Assembly: GCA_964423865.1 (NCBI GenBank)
Contig: CAYRGN010000005.1
Location: 56,138-120,137 of the forward strand
Source: Leadbetterella sp964423865
GTDB taxonomy: Bacteria; Bacteroidota; Bacteroidia; Cytophagales; Spirosomataceae
Direction of reading: 5' to 3'
DNA length: 64,000 nucleotides
Below are positions 23,850-32,748 of this stretch, one piece after another. The position numbers were made by a program, and so were the translations under genes. The notes beneath the pieces were generated by a model. It searched no databases. It was not told where the DNA came from and worked only from the letters and a program-made list of their open reading frames with translations. Every line of letters begins with the position of its first letter. The first letter of the stretch is position 1.

Positions 23850-24355
23850 GGGTTATTAAGTTTATCCAGGATAATATTAATGCCGGGGGTAATAGCCGTG
23901 GTAGGCGGCTTGTACCTGGGCTTCAGAGTATATCTTTCGGCATAACTGTAGGTATGCTCGGTAACAAAGAAGGTGCCGGAGATATACTCCTGGGTACGCA
24001 CCCGCATAACGGAGTTTAGTTTGACGACCTCCTGATGAATGGCATCTTCAATGAGCAGCTCGTTCAGGTTATCTTCTGTAAGATCATCAAAGTCGGAAAA
24101 TTCCGGAGTGGTATAAAAGGCATTATTGTGAGGTAGCCTTACTACGGTTTTAGTGTAAAAAGTACCATCTCCATCTTGATGATTGTGGGCGATATTACGC
24201 CAATCTACTTCCGGAATTCCAACAAGAAGCGCGGGCTGCAGGAGGCTTTCGTACTTTTCCGGGGCTTCAAGTTGGCCCCGGTCAAAGTCAATCATTCGTA
24301 CCTCCGTAAGCCCGGAAATGGCGGCTTTGATATTTTTAAGTAGCTCAATGATCAT
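23846..24355 (-). CDS. Tail-completion protein (Mu gp37-like position)
   Basis: 169 residues, soluble, beginning with MIIELLKNIKAAISGLTEV and with a middle block typical of tail-terminator proteins (PALLVGIPEVDWRN). It follows gpG with a 4-base overlap, as tail-terminator genes often do. Role: ends the tail tube and joins it to the head (inference). Confidence 0.55.
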   Translation of the reverse strand: MIIELLKNIKAAISGLTEVRMIDFDRGQLEAPEKYESLLQPALLVGIPEVDWRNIAHNHQDGDGTFYTKTVVRLPHNNAFYTTPEFSDFDDLTEDNLNELLIEDAIHQEVVKLNSVMRVRTQEYISGTFFVTEHTYSYAERYTLKPRYKPPTTAITPGINIILDKLNNP

Positions 24356-24843
24356 GATTTTAACAGAATTTGTTTTACCTTTTCGGCATATATTTTCCTT
24401 ACTTTTCTACGTAGCTCCCTTGACTCTCCCATGAACTGACGCTGAGGTATAGTAGTTCGGTTACCACGGCCGGCGGTGGTGGTACCTTCATTGTGAGCCT
24501 CGGCTTTTCCTTTTTCGTCATCGGTTCCGACTTCTACCATGTTTGGGGAGACTTTATAATCAATGGAGTCCCGCAGGGTTTTAGTGACAACCAGGATTGG
24601 AGAGGTAAGCGATGCCGGCTGACTTTTTGCGACAGATCCATCTTTGTTAAGCCTCTTTCTTGATTCTTTCCGGCGTTTAACGTCTTTCCAGGGCTGGAGA
24701 GCTTTATCTGTGAAGCCTTGATTGTGGAAGCTTTCCTGAAAGTGCTTTTTCGCTTCAATGCCCAGGATTCGCATAGAATCTTGGCGTACAAAGTCAGTAA
24801 GCCCTTTTGCTTTTGCTTTTAAAAATGATGCTAAACTCCTCAT
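24352..24843 (-). CDS. Phage virion morphogenesis protein (Mu gpG-like)
   Basis: 163 residues, strongly basic. The motif DSMRILGIEAKKHFQESFHNQGF, a PWKDVKRRK patch and the C-terminal IPQRQFMG-ES signature match the virion morphogenesis family (Mu gpG/P2 gpS). It helps join heads and tails. Gene order MuF-gpG is as in Mu. Confidence 0.85.
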   Translation of the reverse strand: MRSLASFLKAKAKGLTDFVRQDSMRILGIEAKKHFQESFHNQGFTDKALQPWKDVKRRKESRKRLNKDGSVAKSQPASLTSPILVVTKTLRDSIDYKVSPNMVEVGTDDEKGKAEAHNEGTTTAGRGNRTTIPQRQFMGESRELRRKVRKIYAEKVKQILLKS

Positions 24844-24924
24844 GGAATTTGGTTTATAATTATTTTGTTTTCATATTTGTCATATAGAAATGGCCTTTTG
24901 AACTGCCCGGGCGTAAAACCGGTA

Positions 24925-26109
24925 TCACTTCAGGAGGTCATTTTCTTTTAGACGCTCAACTACCGAGTACAGGGTTAGCCCCTCGCCCCCAGTGCGCTCT
25001 TCCATCACGAAATACGAGGTTTCCTGGCCTGCGAGCGTGAAGCTGAAATAGTGATAGTTTTTTACATGCCGCTTACTTTCTTTATTATTGGGTGCATAGC
25101 CTTCATAGTTGGCCTCCTTTATGATTTTTAGCAGCCTTTCAGGATCGGCAAGGAGAAGGTTCTTTTTCACCTTTTCCCTGTGCGGATTATTGGCCGCTTC
25201 TTTGATCCCGGTAATCGAAAAATTGATCTTAAAGGCCCCGTTAGAGACAGTCTTATCAATGAGTTTTTCACGGGCCGCATCTCTTACCAGTGCCTGAAGG
25301 CCTTTATCTATCTCAATGTTCGCGCGGGTGTCCAGATTGCCGGTTTTCTGAAAATACGGGTGCTCTTGGCTGAAGAGCTCTCCGGAAATCGCCGGATTAT
25401 TCGCAAACGGCCCTTTTGGCATCTCAAAATCTTCCGGGATAGACGTGACCGGATCGGTGGTTTGCTCCACACTGCACTTGCAGCCCCAGTCTGAAGGCGG
25501 CAAAATAAGAGCCCAGACGGGGTCATCTACCGGCCTGACGAGGCCGTAAAACTTCTTGTGGCTATCGCGCGGGTTGGAGGCTAAAGAAGACAGGTACTTA
25601 AGATTGGGATAGATATCCATGTCGCTAAGAGCCTTCTGGTAATTTTTAGCCGCACGGGCCGACCTCTGAGCGGCATCGTATTCGGCTTTCAGCCAGGTGA
25701 TATTGTATTTCTGAACCAGCGGGGCGGCCATACGTCGGAATTCTGCCCAGGGACGAATGGTTCCGTCTGGTCGGATCATCAGGTCGCCCAGCTCTTTTAC
25801 CTGGGAAAAAGTTTTATGTGCTGAAAAGAAAACGGCAGATCTTCGAAGTTGGAAAAGAAGCTCTTCTGATGGACTTCCATAAACTACCTTGCCAAAGCCT
25901 TTATCTACAGCAGAAAGCAATTGAGATGCATTGTGTTGGAATAGCTGATCATTCCAGTCGGCGTTTTTAGGGAAGTCCGCCACAGGGGAATCATCAGAGC
26001 TGAGAGAATCAAATACTGCTTTTAGTACTGATTTAAAAATGGAGCTCAGCCGGAAGAATATTCCGTCAGAGAAGTTCTGCCAGGCCGTGGCCTCCGGATA
26101 ATCTACCAT
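24925..26109 (-). CDS. MuF-like head morphogenesis protein with C-terminal nuclease-like domain
   Basis: 394 residues. The N-terminal two thirds is Mu gp30/SPP1 gp7-like: helical region, then NPRDSHKKFYGLVRPVDDPVW and PPSDWGCKCSVEQT. About 110 C-terminal residues form a separate domain (INFSITGIKEAANNPHREKV, HVKNYHYFSFTLAG, YFVMEERTGGEGLTLYSVVERL). Their pattern resembles the PBECR/barnase-EndoU-RelE-like nucleases known to be fused to MuF proteins. MuF proteins enter the capsid at the portal, and the fused enzyme may be delivered into the host with DNA. The nuclease call is by pattern and not secure. Confidence 0.85.
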   Translation of the reverse strand: MVDYPEATAWQNFSDGIFFRLSSIFKSVLKAVFDSLSSDDSPVADFPKNADWNDQLFQHNASQLLSAVDKGFGKVVYGSPSEELLFQLRRSAVFFSAHKTFSQVKELGDLMIRPDGTIRPWAEFRRMAAPLVQKYNITWLKAEYDAAQRSARAAKNYQKALSDMDIYPNLKYLSSLASNPRDSHKKFYGLVRPVDDPVWALILPPSDWGCKCSVEQTTDPVTSIPEDFEMPKGPFANNPAISGELFSQEHPYFQKTGNLDTRANIEIDKGLQALVRDAAREKLIDKTVSNGAFKINFSITGIKEAANNPHREKVKKNLLLADPERLLKIIKEANYEGYAPNNKESKRHVKNYHYFSFTLAGQETSYFVMEERTGGEGLTLYSVVERLKENDLLK

Positions 26110-26117
26110 TTCAGCCC

Positions 26118-27413
26118 CTACCGCGTAGGGGCCCGGCGAAAAAAATCAGACAACTGCTGAAACGTAGTTTTCTTTTTGTCCCGGGGCACGCCTGCCCGAC
26201 CTTCCGGCTTTTCGTCCTTCGAATCCGGGACTTTGTCCTCTGAAGCTGTGGCCGGCTCTGGTTGCTCTTCGTCAAACTCTACATTGTACTCCGATTGAAA
26301 ATACTCCTTCTTTAGGGGTGAAACTTCTTTATGGAGGCGTAAATCCATCTCCAGCCGCTCCTTTTTAGTCAGGGTCTCGTCTTCATCACGCACGGTGAAC
26401 TTGGCTCGGGCTGGGATATTAAACCCGAAGTTTCTCATCACCGGGATAAGCTTTTCGGTCAGGACTTTGGCCACAAATTCACGATCCGTGAGATTCTTAT
26501 CGTCTAAAACCTCTTTGTGGACTTTCGCCTGAGATAAGGACGCCCCGTTTTCAGCGGTCATGGTCTGCCCGTTCAAACATTTGCTGATTTCCTTGTTACA
26601 GAAGTCGGCAAAGGATTCGTAAACGGTATTCCCTGTTCCGGACTTACTATCCTGGATGTATTCAAAAGTGGAGCCGTTCGGCATAGCCGCATAGCCGAGG
26701 TTACCCATTTTCTTCAAAGCCTGGATAACAGCAGATTCATTTCCGGGAACGTGGGGATCATAGTGGCCAACCCGCAGGGGAGAGCCGAACACTTCACAGT
26801 AGGAGGCCCAGTCTGAAATGTCACCCTTTTTGAGGATCACATAAGGAGCAACCTTATAAAGCTTTCCAAGATCGTCTTGATCGCCCACTTCCAGAACCCG
26901 CCCTTTAAACGGTGGTGCCGTGTAGTCATAGCCCTGGTCAATGATATTAGGGTCAGGAAAAACCATACGGTGAACGGGGCTCACGTGTCTGCGGGGAACC
27001 AGCTCAACCTGGAACTCATTGGGTTCAAGACCGGGACCAATCTTAATAAATTCAATAAGGCTATGGCTGAAAAGCCTGGACTGAATAATCCATTTAAGTA
27101 CGTTATTGAAGCAGAGACTGTTTAGAAACACCTCCGTTTCTTCGATGCTCTCACCCTCTGTATCGGTTATGGCCCAGCTTACGTTTGTGATCGGGTCTAC
27201 GACCTTATCAATACAAGAGTCCACATGCGTATCTAAGATAACCTCATCAAACAGGTTATAGAGCAGAAGCCGGTTAGGATAGTAAATACTGTCCGCAGCG
27301 TCTTTGGCCATTTTGTAAAGGGGCAAAGTCTGTCGGCTATTATCCTTCGGCATGAGGATAATAGGGAACGTCACTCTGGGCTGCGGTGTCTGGGCTGTTT
27401 TCTTCTTTGCCAT
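26118..27413 (-). CDS. Portal protein (DUF935, Mu gp29-like)
   Basis: 431 residues. Family features include DTHVDSCIDKVVDPITNVSW, LFSHSLIEFIKIG, CNKEISKCLNGQTMTAENG and KEVLDDKNLTDREFV. Forms the dodecameric portal through which DNA enters and leaves the head. The C-terminus is low-complexity and acidic/basic mixed (residues about 380-425). It lies 8 bases upstream of the MuF-like gene, the standard order. Confidence 0.92.
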   Translation of the reverse strand: MAKKKTAQTPQPRVTFPIILMPKDNSRQTLPLYKMAKDAADSIYYPNRLLLYNLFDEVILDTHVDSCIDKVVDPITNVSWAITDTEGESIEETEVFLNSLCFNNVLKWIIQSRLFSHSLIEFIKIGPGLEPNEFQVELVPRRHVSPVHRMVFPDPNIIDQGYDYTAPPFKGRVLEVGDQDDLGKLYKVAPYVILKKGDISDWASYCEVFGSPLRVGHYDPHVPGNESAVIQALKKMGNLGYAAMPNGSTFEYIQDSKSGTGNTVYESFADFCNKEISKCLNGQTMTAENGASLSQAKVHKEVLDDKNLTDREFVAKVLTEKLIPVMRNFGFNIPARAKFTVRDEDETLTKKERLEMDLRLHKEVSPLKKEYFQSEYNVEFDEEQPEPATASEDKVPDSKDEKPEGRAGVPRDKKKTTFQQLSDFFRRAPTR

Positions 27414-27560
27414 TACTGTAAAAATTAAAATGTCGCTTTTAAGGCGTTATTTTCTCTCGGGTGGTACATCTCTACGATTTTTATATTTCATCGTTTTTTA
27501 AAAGGGGTTGCGGCTTTTTTAAAAGGGGGTATTGCTTGGCGGCTTTGGTCGGATTTGCGA
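27414..27560. other. Short spacer in the leftward late block
   Basis: 147 bases between the gp36-like and portal genes. No supported gene, only poly-T/poly-A tracts and a short unsupported frame. Confidence 0.35.
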
Positions 27561-27980
27561 TTAGAAAAAATTACTCCGCTTGGGTTCCGACTCCAGGGAA
27601 ATGTCTCCGGCTTTGACCTGGTCTGAGTCATCGGCCGGAGCCGGAGGAACTCCCGGCAGGACGGCATACCCTCTGACCAGGTCATCTAACCACTTTACGG
27701 CATCCTCGTAGGCTTTCAGCCTTTTGGCCGGGATAGTCTCCGGCAGATCGTAGAGGAAGTAGATGGCGATGTCTTTGGCGTACTTAATCAGTAAGGGGTG
27801 CCGGTCATTACCGGTCTTTGCAAACTCCCCGGAAATGTTATACTTTGCCCTCAGGCGGCTTTCGATGTAAGAAAGGGCCTCATTGATGTGAAGCAATACG
27901 GTAACCTCTAAACCCCGAGATATAGCTTGCCGTATCTCGGGGTAAAGGGAGGTGTTAAGGTCTTCAGTAGTGAGAAACAT
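27561..27980 (-). CDS. Mu gp36-like protein (DUF1320)
   Basis: 139 residues. N-terminal FLTTEDLNTSLYPEIRQAIS, EALSYIESRLRAKYNI and KYAKDIAIYFLYDLP-ETIPAKRLKAYEDAVKWL match DUF1320. In Mu this is a head-tail connector-region protein. The C-terminal Pro/Asp-rich tail is probably disordered. Confidence 0.85.
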   Translation of the reverse strand: MFLTTEDLNTSLYPEIRQAISRGLEVTVLLHINEALSYIESRLRAKYNISGEFAKTGNDRHPLLIKYAKDIAIYFLYDLPETIPAKRLKAYEDAVKWLDDLVRGYAVLPGVPPAPADDSDQVKAGDISLESEPKRSNFF

Positions 27981-27984
27981 GGCC

Positions 27985-28284
27985 TTACTCTACATAAAGT
28001 GAAGTGAAGTGACTAAGAACCACCCACTGCTGCGGCTCCTCAAAGGTGAGAATATCGTGGGTTTTGCTTTCCTGGTTACCGGGGGTAACCTGACCACCAT
28101 TAAGGACGATGGGGATAAACTCCACTCTGCCCACATCACCCAGCACACGAATCAGGGAGCCGTTTGAAGTGGCCAGAATTTTAGGGGTGGGATTGTTAAG
28201 CGGAAGGGTACCGGCGTTTTCCTCGTCACCGTCAGTGACTACCAGGAGGTTTTTGCTGTCAATTGTTTTGATTACTTGTGACAT
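27985..28284 (-). CDS. Hypothetical structural-region protein
   Basis: 99 residues, beta-rich (KNLLVVTDGDEENAGTL, IRVLGDVGRVEFIPIVL). Packed 4 bases upstream of the gp36-like gene. Probably a minor head or connector protein, but unrecognised. Confidence 0.65.
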   Translation of the reverse strand: MSQVIKTIDSKNLLVVTDGDEENAGTLPLNNPTPKILATSNGSLIRVLGDVGRVEFIPIVLNGGQVTPGNQESKTHDILTFEEPQQWVVLSHFTSLYVE

Positions 28285-28315
28285 GATAAATGAAAATTTA
28301 TAAGTGAATAATTAA

Positions 28316-29881
28316 TTAAAAATCTTTCTGTCGTTCATAAGAGCCTCCCTGCGGCGGCTTAGTGGCCCGGCCGATGTTCTTAAGCTTGTACTCTGCCCCT
28401 TCCACCGCGTCCGGCCCATCGTCATGATCATTGGGAAAAGCGATAAACTGGGATTTTAAGACCTGCCAGTCGTGCTTATCTCTCAGCTCCTCGCTGGTAT
28501 AGAATAGCCCCCTTTCGAACAGGGTGATGAGGTTTTCTATCCTGCCCTGTTTGTTAGGCTTGGAGCGGAGGTCTTCACGGATGGGCATCATGTGACCGAC
28601 TTCATCACTGTACTGGATGTAGTCATCTATGAGCTGATCCTGCGTGAAGTTGGCCTCAATGTAACTTTCAAGTATGCGGGGTGCCTGGGCTTCTACACCG
28701 TAGTGCATATCATAGTGAGCGGCGGCCATTGAGTAACGAGAGGCCTGGCGTACCCAGCAATCAATCAGGTATCTCTTAGAACCTATTTTTCCCAGGGCTA
28801 CGATGGCCTTAAAGTCGTTTTTCTTTGAATCCTTAAAACTGGGGTCACAATAAGTCACTACCCCGTCAAAGTATTTGATGTCCGGCAGCTTAATGTATTG
28901 AATCCACTCCTCTTTGAACTTCGTGCCTTCTTTGATCTGGTGATGAAAGAACTCTCGCTGCGAAACCGCATAACCCATGATGCGGCTACGCCTGATAATG
29001 TGCTTACGCTCATAGCGTTCTTTCCAGGCAGGTACCCCGTTTTCAGACTGGTCTTCTTCTTTGGTGTAAGGATTCTCTAAAGCAAATACCTTTATGTGTG
29101 TGATTTCGGGATTTTTGGGGTCATCGTCTTCTACATCTCCGACTACCTTTGCCAGCACCGATTTTTTTGCAATACGGTTACCTACCATCATGAACCGGGA
29201 TTGTAGCAGCGACATGGCCCCGATCATGGCCCCCATAAGCCATGTGTGAGATTTTTTAACAAGCTCCTCGTTCTCCACTTCTTTGTCATCATCGAAATCA
29301 TCTACTACGAGACAATTCGGTCGTTTTTCGGCCTCACGGATACCTCGGGGGCTTTGGCCCTTACCAATACTCCAGAAGCCAATACCGTCACGGGTGACAA
29401 AGTGAGACTCTGTCCAGTTTCCGAAAGACTTTTGCTCACCAAAGTCGTTTATGTATCTGTGGTTAGCTTCGAGCTGGGCCTGTATGTCACCTAGCAACCC
29501 GCGAGCTTTGTCGGCGGATTGAGAGCATAGGACGAAACCCTCCAACTCGCCTTTTGCTTTCAGGTACAGAGGCATCATGATATCGAAGAAGACGGATTTA
29601 GCGTGCTCCCTGGGCCACTCTGCTACCAGGAAGATGTCACGATTATTGATAACTTCTTCGGCAGCTTTGTGGTGAAACCATCCGAACTCTGAACCTTTGT
29701 GCTGCGGGTCAAAGTATATCGGGAAGTAATATTTACAGAAGGCATCATAATCATCAAGAAGGGCTTTGATACGCTTTTCCTTGGCAGAAGGTGATTCTCT
29801 GCGGGGTACCGGGGTAGTCCGCATGATATCCTTCTTCAGGTTTTCGTACCGCTCAAGAGCCTCCTTTTCTGATAGTGCCAT
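28316..29881 (-). CDS. Terminase large subunit
   Basis: 521 residues. The ATPase part has a deviant Walker A VAEWPREHAKS (about residues 84-94) and Walker B CLVVDDFDDD (about 191-200). The nuclease part has VVTYCDPSFKDSKKNDFKAIV and a late Asp in HDDGPDAVEGA. It packages DNA into proheads; Mu-type phages package headful from integrated copies. It starts 5 bases after the small-subunit-like gene. Confidence 0.93.
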   Translation of the reverse strand: MALSEKEALERYENLKKDIMRTTPVPRRESPSAKEKRIKALLDDYDAFCKYYFPIYFDPQHKGSEFGWFHHKAAEEVINNRDIFLVAEWPREHAKSVFFDIMMPLYLKAKGELEGFVLCSQSADKARGLLGDIQAQLEANHRYINDFGEQKSFGNWTESHFVTRDGIGFWSIGKGQSPRGIREAEKRPNCLVVDDFDDDKEVENEELVKKSHTWLMGAMIGAMSLLQSRFMMVGNRIAKKSVLAKVVGDVEDDDPKNPEITHIKVFALENPYTKEEDQSENGVPAWKERYERKHIIRRSRIMGYAVSQREFFHHQIKEGTKFKEEWIQYIKLPDIKYFDGVVTYCDPSFKDSKKNDFKAIVALGKIGSKRYLIDCWVRQASRYSMAAAHYDMHYGVEAQAPRILESYIEANFTQDQLIDDYIQYSDEVGHMMPIREDLRSKPNKQGRIENLITLFERGLFYTSEELRDKHDWQVLKSQFIAFPNDHDDGPDAVEGAEYKLKNIGRATKPPQGGSYERQKDF

Positions 29882-29886
29882 AGAAA

Positions 29887-30342
29887 TTACTTATTGTACT
29901 CGTCCTTGAGTTTGTAAATGAACTGGTCTGCGTATTTGATGATCCGTTTGGCGATGGCCGGGTCTTCGGTGTTGATAAATTCGGTGAAGTCGGCTATGAG
30001 CTTAACCTTTTGAGCGAAGGCTATTTCTTTGGCTTTAATGGAAGCGAAGAGTTTACTGAGGGCATCTATTTCGCCTTTGTCGATGGCTAAGGGGTGGCCG
30101 TCCATTCGGGCCTGCTCGGCCTTTTGCTCCAAAACCCATAACTGGTAATCGATGAGTTTTAGAACCCGGTTTTCAATAGATTCTTTCTTCTCAAAGCGTT
30201 CGGCCCGCTCCTGATCCCAGCCGTTTTTCTTAGCCCAGGATGAAATGGTTTGTTCTGAGACTTCAATGATGGCCGCGATTTTCTTTTGGGAAAATCCACT
30301 AAAAAAGAGTTCCTTTGCTGCGTCTTGTTTTGCTAATGCCAT
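29887..30342 (-). CDS. Terminase small subunit-like HTH protein
   Basis: 151 residues. The N-terminal HTH (FSGFSQKKIAAIIEVSEQTISSWAKKNGW) and helical C-terminus (YQLWVLEQKAEQARMDG) match DUF1804/Mu gp27-like small terminases. It would recognise DNA for packaging. First gene of the leftward late block. Confidence 0.85.
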   Translation of the reverse strand: MALAKQDAAKELFFSGFSQKKIAAIIEVSEQTISSWAKKNGWDQERAERFEKKESIENRVLKLIDYQLWVLEQKAEQARMDGHPLAIDKGEIDALSKLFASIKAKEIAFAQKVKLIADFTEFINTEDPAIAKRIIKYADQFIYKLKDEYNK

Positions 30343-30525
30343 AGCTGCTATTCTTTATATGCAGGGGTGTCTTCCCTGTGTTGGTTATGGTTCAAAATTA
30401 CTCTCCGAAAACATCAGGATTAAGGGCTATATTTTTAATAATACCTGATTTAGGTATTGTTAAAAATAAACTGATTGTCAGGCTTTTGAGTCTTTGCGAC
30501 CTTTGGGAAAAGAAACGGAAAACCC
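30343..30525. promoter_or_regulatory. Divergent late promoter region with large palindrome
   Basis: 183 bases separate the two divergent late blocks. At 30432-30466, two 14-base arms pair at 13 of 14 positions around a 7-base centre (AATACC-tgattta-GGTATT core). Such a site could bind a phage late activator and fire both operons. A TTTGCG...TTTGGG pair near 30495-30510 may belong to the rightward promoter. Confidence 0.6.
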
Positions 30526-31464
30526 ATGCCCAAAATCAAATCTTTTGTTCTTGCTACAGGCCGGATGACCACGAAAAGAATCGTGATTAAGCCGGAGGTT
30601 ATTCATCACGCAGACTTCGATAAAAACCCCGTAATGCTCTATAATCACCAGCCTGGCTTTGTGCCTGGTAAGTGGGAGAATCTGCGTGTGCAGGACGGAA
30701 AGTTCTGGGGTGATCCCATCTTTGATGACGGGGACGAAGAGGCTGTGAAACTTAAAGGAAAAACCGAACGGGGCTTTATAGTGGCTGCGTCTATCAGTGT
30801 TCGCAATATTAAAGGTGAAATACTGAAGGATGAAGACGGCGAATATGTCAATGTCACCTACTGCGAGCTTCGCGAGGTGTCTATTGTGGATATCCCGTCA
30901 GACTCTGATGCCGTCAGGTTCCTGGATAGCAATGACAAAGAGGTAGACCTGAGCGTGGTGAATTTCAGCGATGTATTTACAACAGTAAAAATCAAAACAA
31001 GTACTATGAAAAAAGTAATCGCCTCTATAGTGGGGCTAAGCGATGACGCCTCTGAAGTAGCTATACAGGAGGCGGTGACGGCTGCTTTTGCTGACTCAAA
31101 GGAGCTGAAGGAGTTAAAAAAGAAACTGGCAGCCGATCAGCAAAAGAAGGCTGCGGAGCTTGTAGACGCTGCCATTGCAGACGGGAGGCTCCAGAAGGAA
31201 AACCGGGAGACTTTCCTGGAACTGGCAGATAACAACTATGATCTGTTTGAAAAGACTATCAATGGTCTGCCGAAGGCGGTGCGGCTTAGCGATGTGGGAC
31301 GCTCCTCTGCTGCGGCTGCTACCGTAGTAACCGGGCGGGAAAAATGGACATTTAGCGACTACCAGAAAAATGATCCTAAGGCTTTGGAGGCTTTATCCAA
31401 AAGTGATCCGGCAAAGTTCAAAGAACTATACTCCGCCGAATTCGGCGATGAGCTGGAGGATTAA
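30526..31464 (+). CDS. Prohead protease-scaffold fusion (Mu gpI/Z-like)
   Basis: 312 residues. Residues 1-150 look like an S78-type prohead protease: PVMLYNHQPGFVPGKWENL carries the likely catalytic His, and CELREVSIVDIPSDSDA the family beta motif with Ser. Residues 160-312 are a helical, Lys/Glu/Ala-rich scaffold. An in-frame ATG at 31006 (residue 161, MKKVIASIVGLSDD) could give a separate scaffold, as Mu Z is made within I. First gene of the rightward block. Confidence 0.88.
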   Translation: MPKIKSFVLATGRMTTKRIVIKPEVIHHADFDKNPVMLYNHQPGFVPGKWENLRVQDGKFWGDPIFDDGDEEAVKLKGKTERGFIVAASISVRNIKGEILKDEDGEYVNVTYCELREVSIVDIPSDSDAVRFLDSNDKEVDLSVVNFSDVFTTVKIKTSTMKKVIASIVGLSDDASEVAIQEAVTAAFADSKELKELKKKLAADQQKKAAELVDAAIADGRLQKENRETFLELADNNYDLFEKTINGLPKAVRLSDVGRSSAAAATVVTGREKWTFSDYQKNDPKALEALSKSDPAKFKELYSAEFGDELED

Positions 31465-31502
31465 TCAATTACAATTTTTAAGACCTTTTAAACGACAAAT
31501 AA

Positions 31503-32414
31503 ATGGCACTATTAAGAACCGCGTGGATGAACCACATCATGGAGAATCTATTCATGGACAATCAGTTTGTGGAAAAGTCTGAAAACTGGGATGAGTATGT
31601 GGAAGCCGGATTTAAAACCGTGGTTATTCCTCAGGCAGGAACACCCGCAGCCTTCGAACGTAACAGAACCTCGCTGCCCGCTACCATAGGTCAGGTCACA
31701 GATGGGGATATTCAGTATGACATGGTCAACTACACCTCTGATCCGAAGCTGGTACGTAACCTGGAACAAACACAGATGAGCTACGACAAGATGCAATCTG
31801 TAACCAGGAACATGTTGCTGAACATCAAGGAAGGTGTGGCCGAAGACATTCTGTATGCCTGGAGAACCGAAAATACGGCAAGAAACGTACTCACTACCGG
31901 AACAGGAAGAGCCACCAGTATGCCAGGAGCCACAGGAAACAGAAAAAGTATAGCGTATGCCAACCTTGTAAGGGCGAATGAAATACTGGACAGGGATAAG
32001 GTTCCCAACTCCGGAAGGGTACTTCTTTTGCCTTCAAGCATGTACAATGTGCTGCTTTTAGACCCGGACATTAAGGAGAATTTTAATAGCAAGCTCGCTG
32101 ACCTGAATAAGGGTATTCTCGGGGAAATCCTGGGACTTACTGTAATGAAAAGGGCTACTGCTCTGAGATATACCTCGGCAGGAGTAGCTAAACTGCCGAG
32201 TGCAGCTACTGCGGCAACGGATAATGAAGCCGGATTGGTTTGGCATCCTTCTTTTGTAGGAAGAAGTAAGGGCAATGTGAAGGTGTATGCTGATTCGTCT
32301 GACCGCCCTGAATACTACGGTAGAATAATGAGCTGTGAAGTGGATGCGGGTGGTAAAAAATCCTATTCAGATGGCCGGGGTGTTGTGGCAATTGTAGAAG
32401 ACGCAGCGGCATAA
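31503..32414 (+). CDS. Major capsid protein
   Basis: 303 residues. It lies directly after the protease/scaffold, the universal position of the capsid gene. Features include ENWDEYVEAGFKTVVIPQAG near the N-terminus, ANLVRANEILDRDKVPNSGRVLLL with LPSSMYNVLLLDPD, and a beta-rich C-terminus with VYADSSDRPEY. Consistent with an HK97-fold coat protein. Codons are optimised and GC-balanced, as for a highly expressed gene. Confidence 0.88.
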   Translation: MALLRTAWMNHIMENLFMDNQFVEKSENWDEYVEAGFKTVVIPQAGTPAAFERNRTSLPATIGQVTDGDIQYDMVNYTSDPKLVRNLEQTQMSYDKMQSVTRNMLLNIKEGVAEDILYAWRTENTARNVLTTGTGRATSMPGATGNRKSIAYANLVRANEILDRDKVPNSGRVLLLPSSMYNVLLLDPDIKENFNSKLADLNKGILGEILGLTVMKRATALRYTSAGVAKLPSAATAATDNEAGLVWHPSFVGRSKGNVKVYADSSDRPEYYGRIMSCEVDAGGKKSYSDGRGVVAIVEDAAA

Positions 32415-32460
32415 TCAATCAAGTATTTTAATGGTTAGGGTTGAATAGTTAGACCGAAAA

Positions 32461-32490
32461 GCCGGAGGCAATGTCTCCGGCACTTTCTAA
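32461..32490 (+). terminator. Hairpin after the capsid gene
   Basis: GCCGGAG (32461-32467) pairs with CTCCGGC (32475-32481), followed by ACTTTCT. A partial terminator or processing hairpin, which would raise capsid mRNA relative to downstream genes. Confidence 0.55.
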
Positions 32491-32514
32491 AGACCCTCTA
32501 AAAGATTAATAATT

Positions 32515-32748
32515 ATGACTCCCCAAAAAGCATTTGAATTATTCCCCTCTATTAATGAGGTATACACTGTGGGCAGTGAAACCTTTCTGAAAGAGGAAGA
32601 TGCCTCGAGCTACAGTACACACTTTAACCTGGGAAAGCCCCAAAAAGTGGAAAGGCCTGCTCCAGCAGCTAAAGCTGAGAAGAAAGCCAAAAAAGAGGCA
32701 GTCGATGCCGAAACCGAAGACACTAAAAATGTAGAAGATGGCAAATAA
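32515..32748 (+). CDS. Small hypothetical structural protein
   Basis: 77 residues. N-terminal AFELFPSINEVYTVGSETF, then a charged Ala/Lys/Glu tail. Overlaps the sheath gene by 11 bases. Position resembles small head-tail joining genes such as Mu gp35. Function unknown. Confidence 0.65.
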   Translation: MTPQKAFELFPSINEVYTVGSETFLKEEDASSYSTHFNLGKPQKVERPAPAAKAEKKAKKEAVDAETEDTKNVEDGK

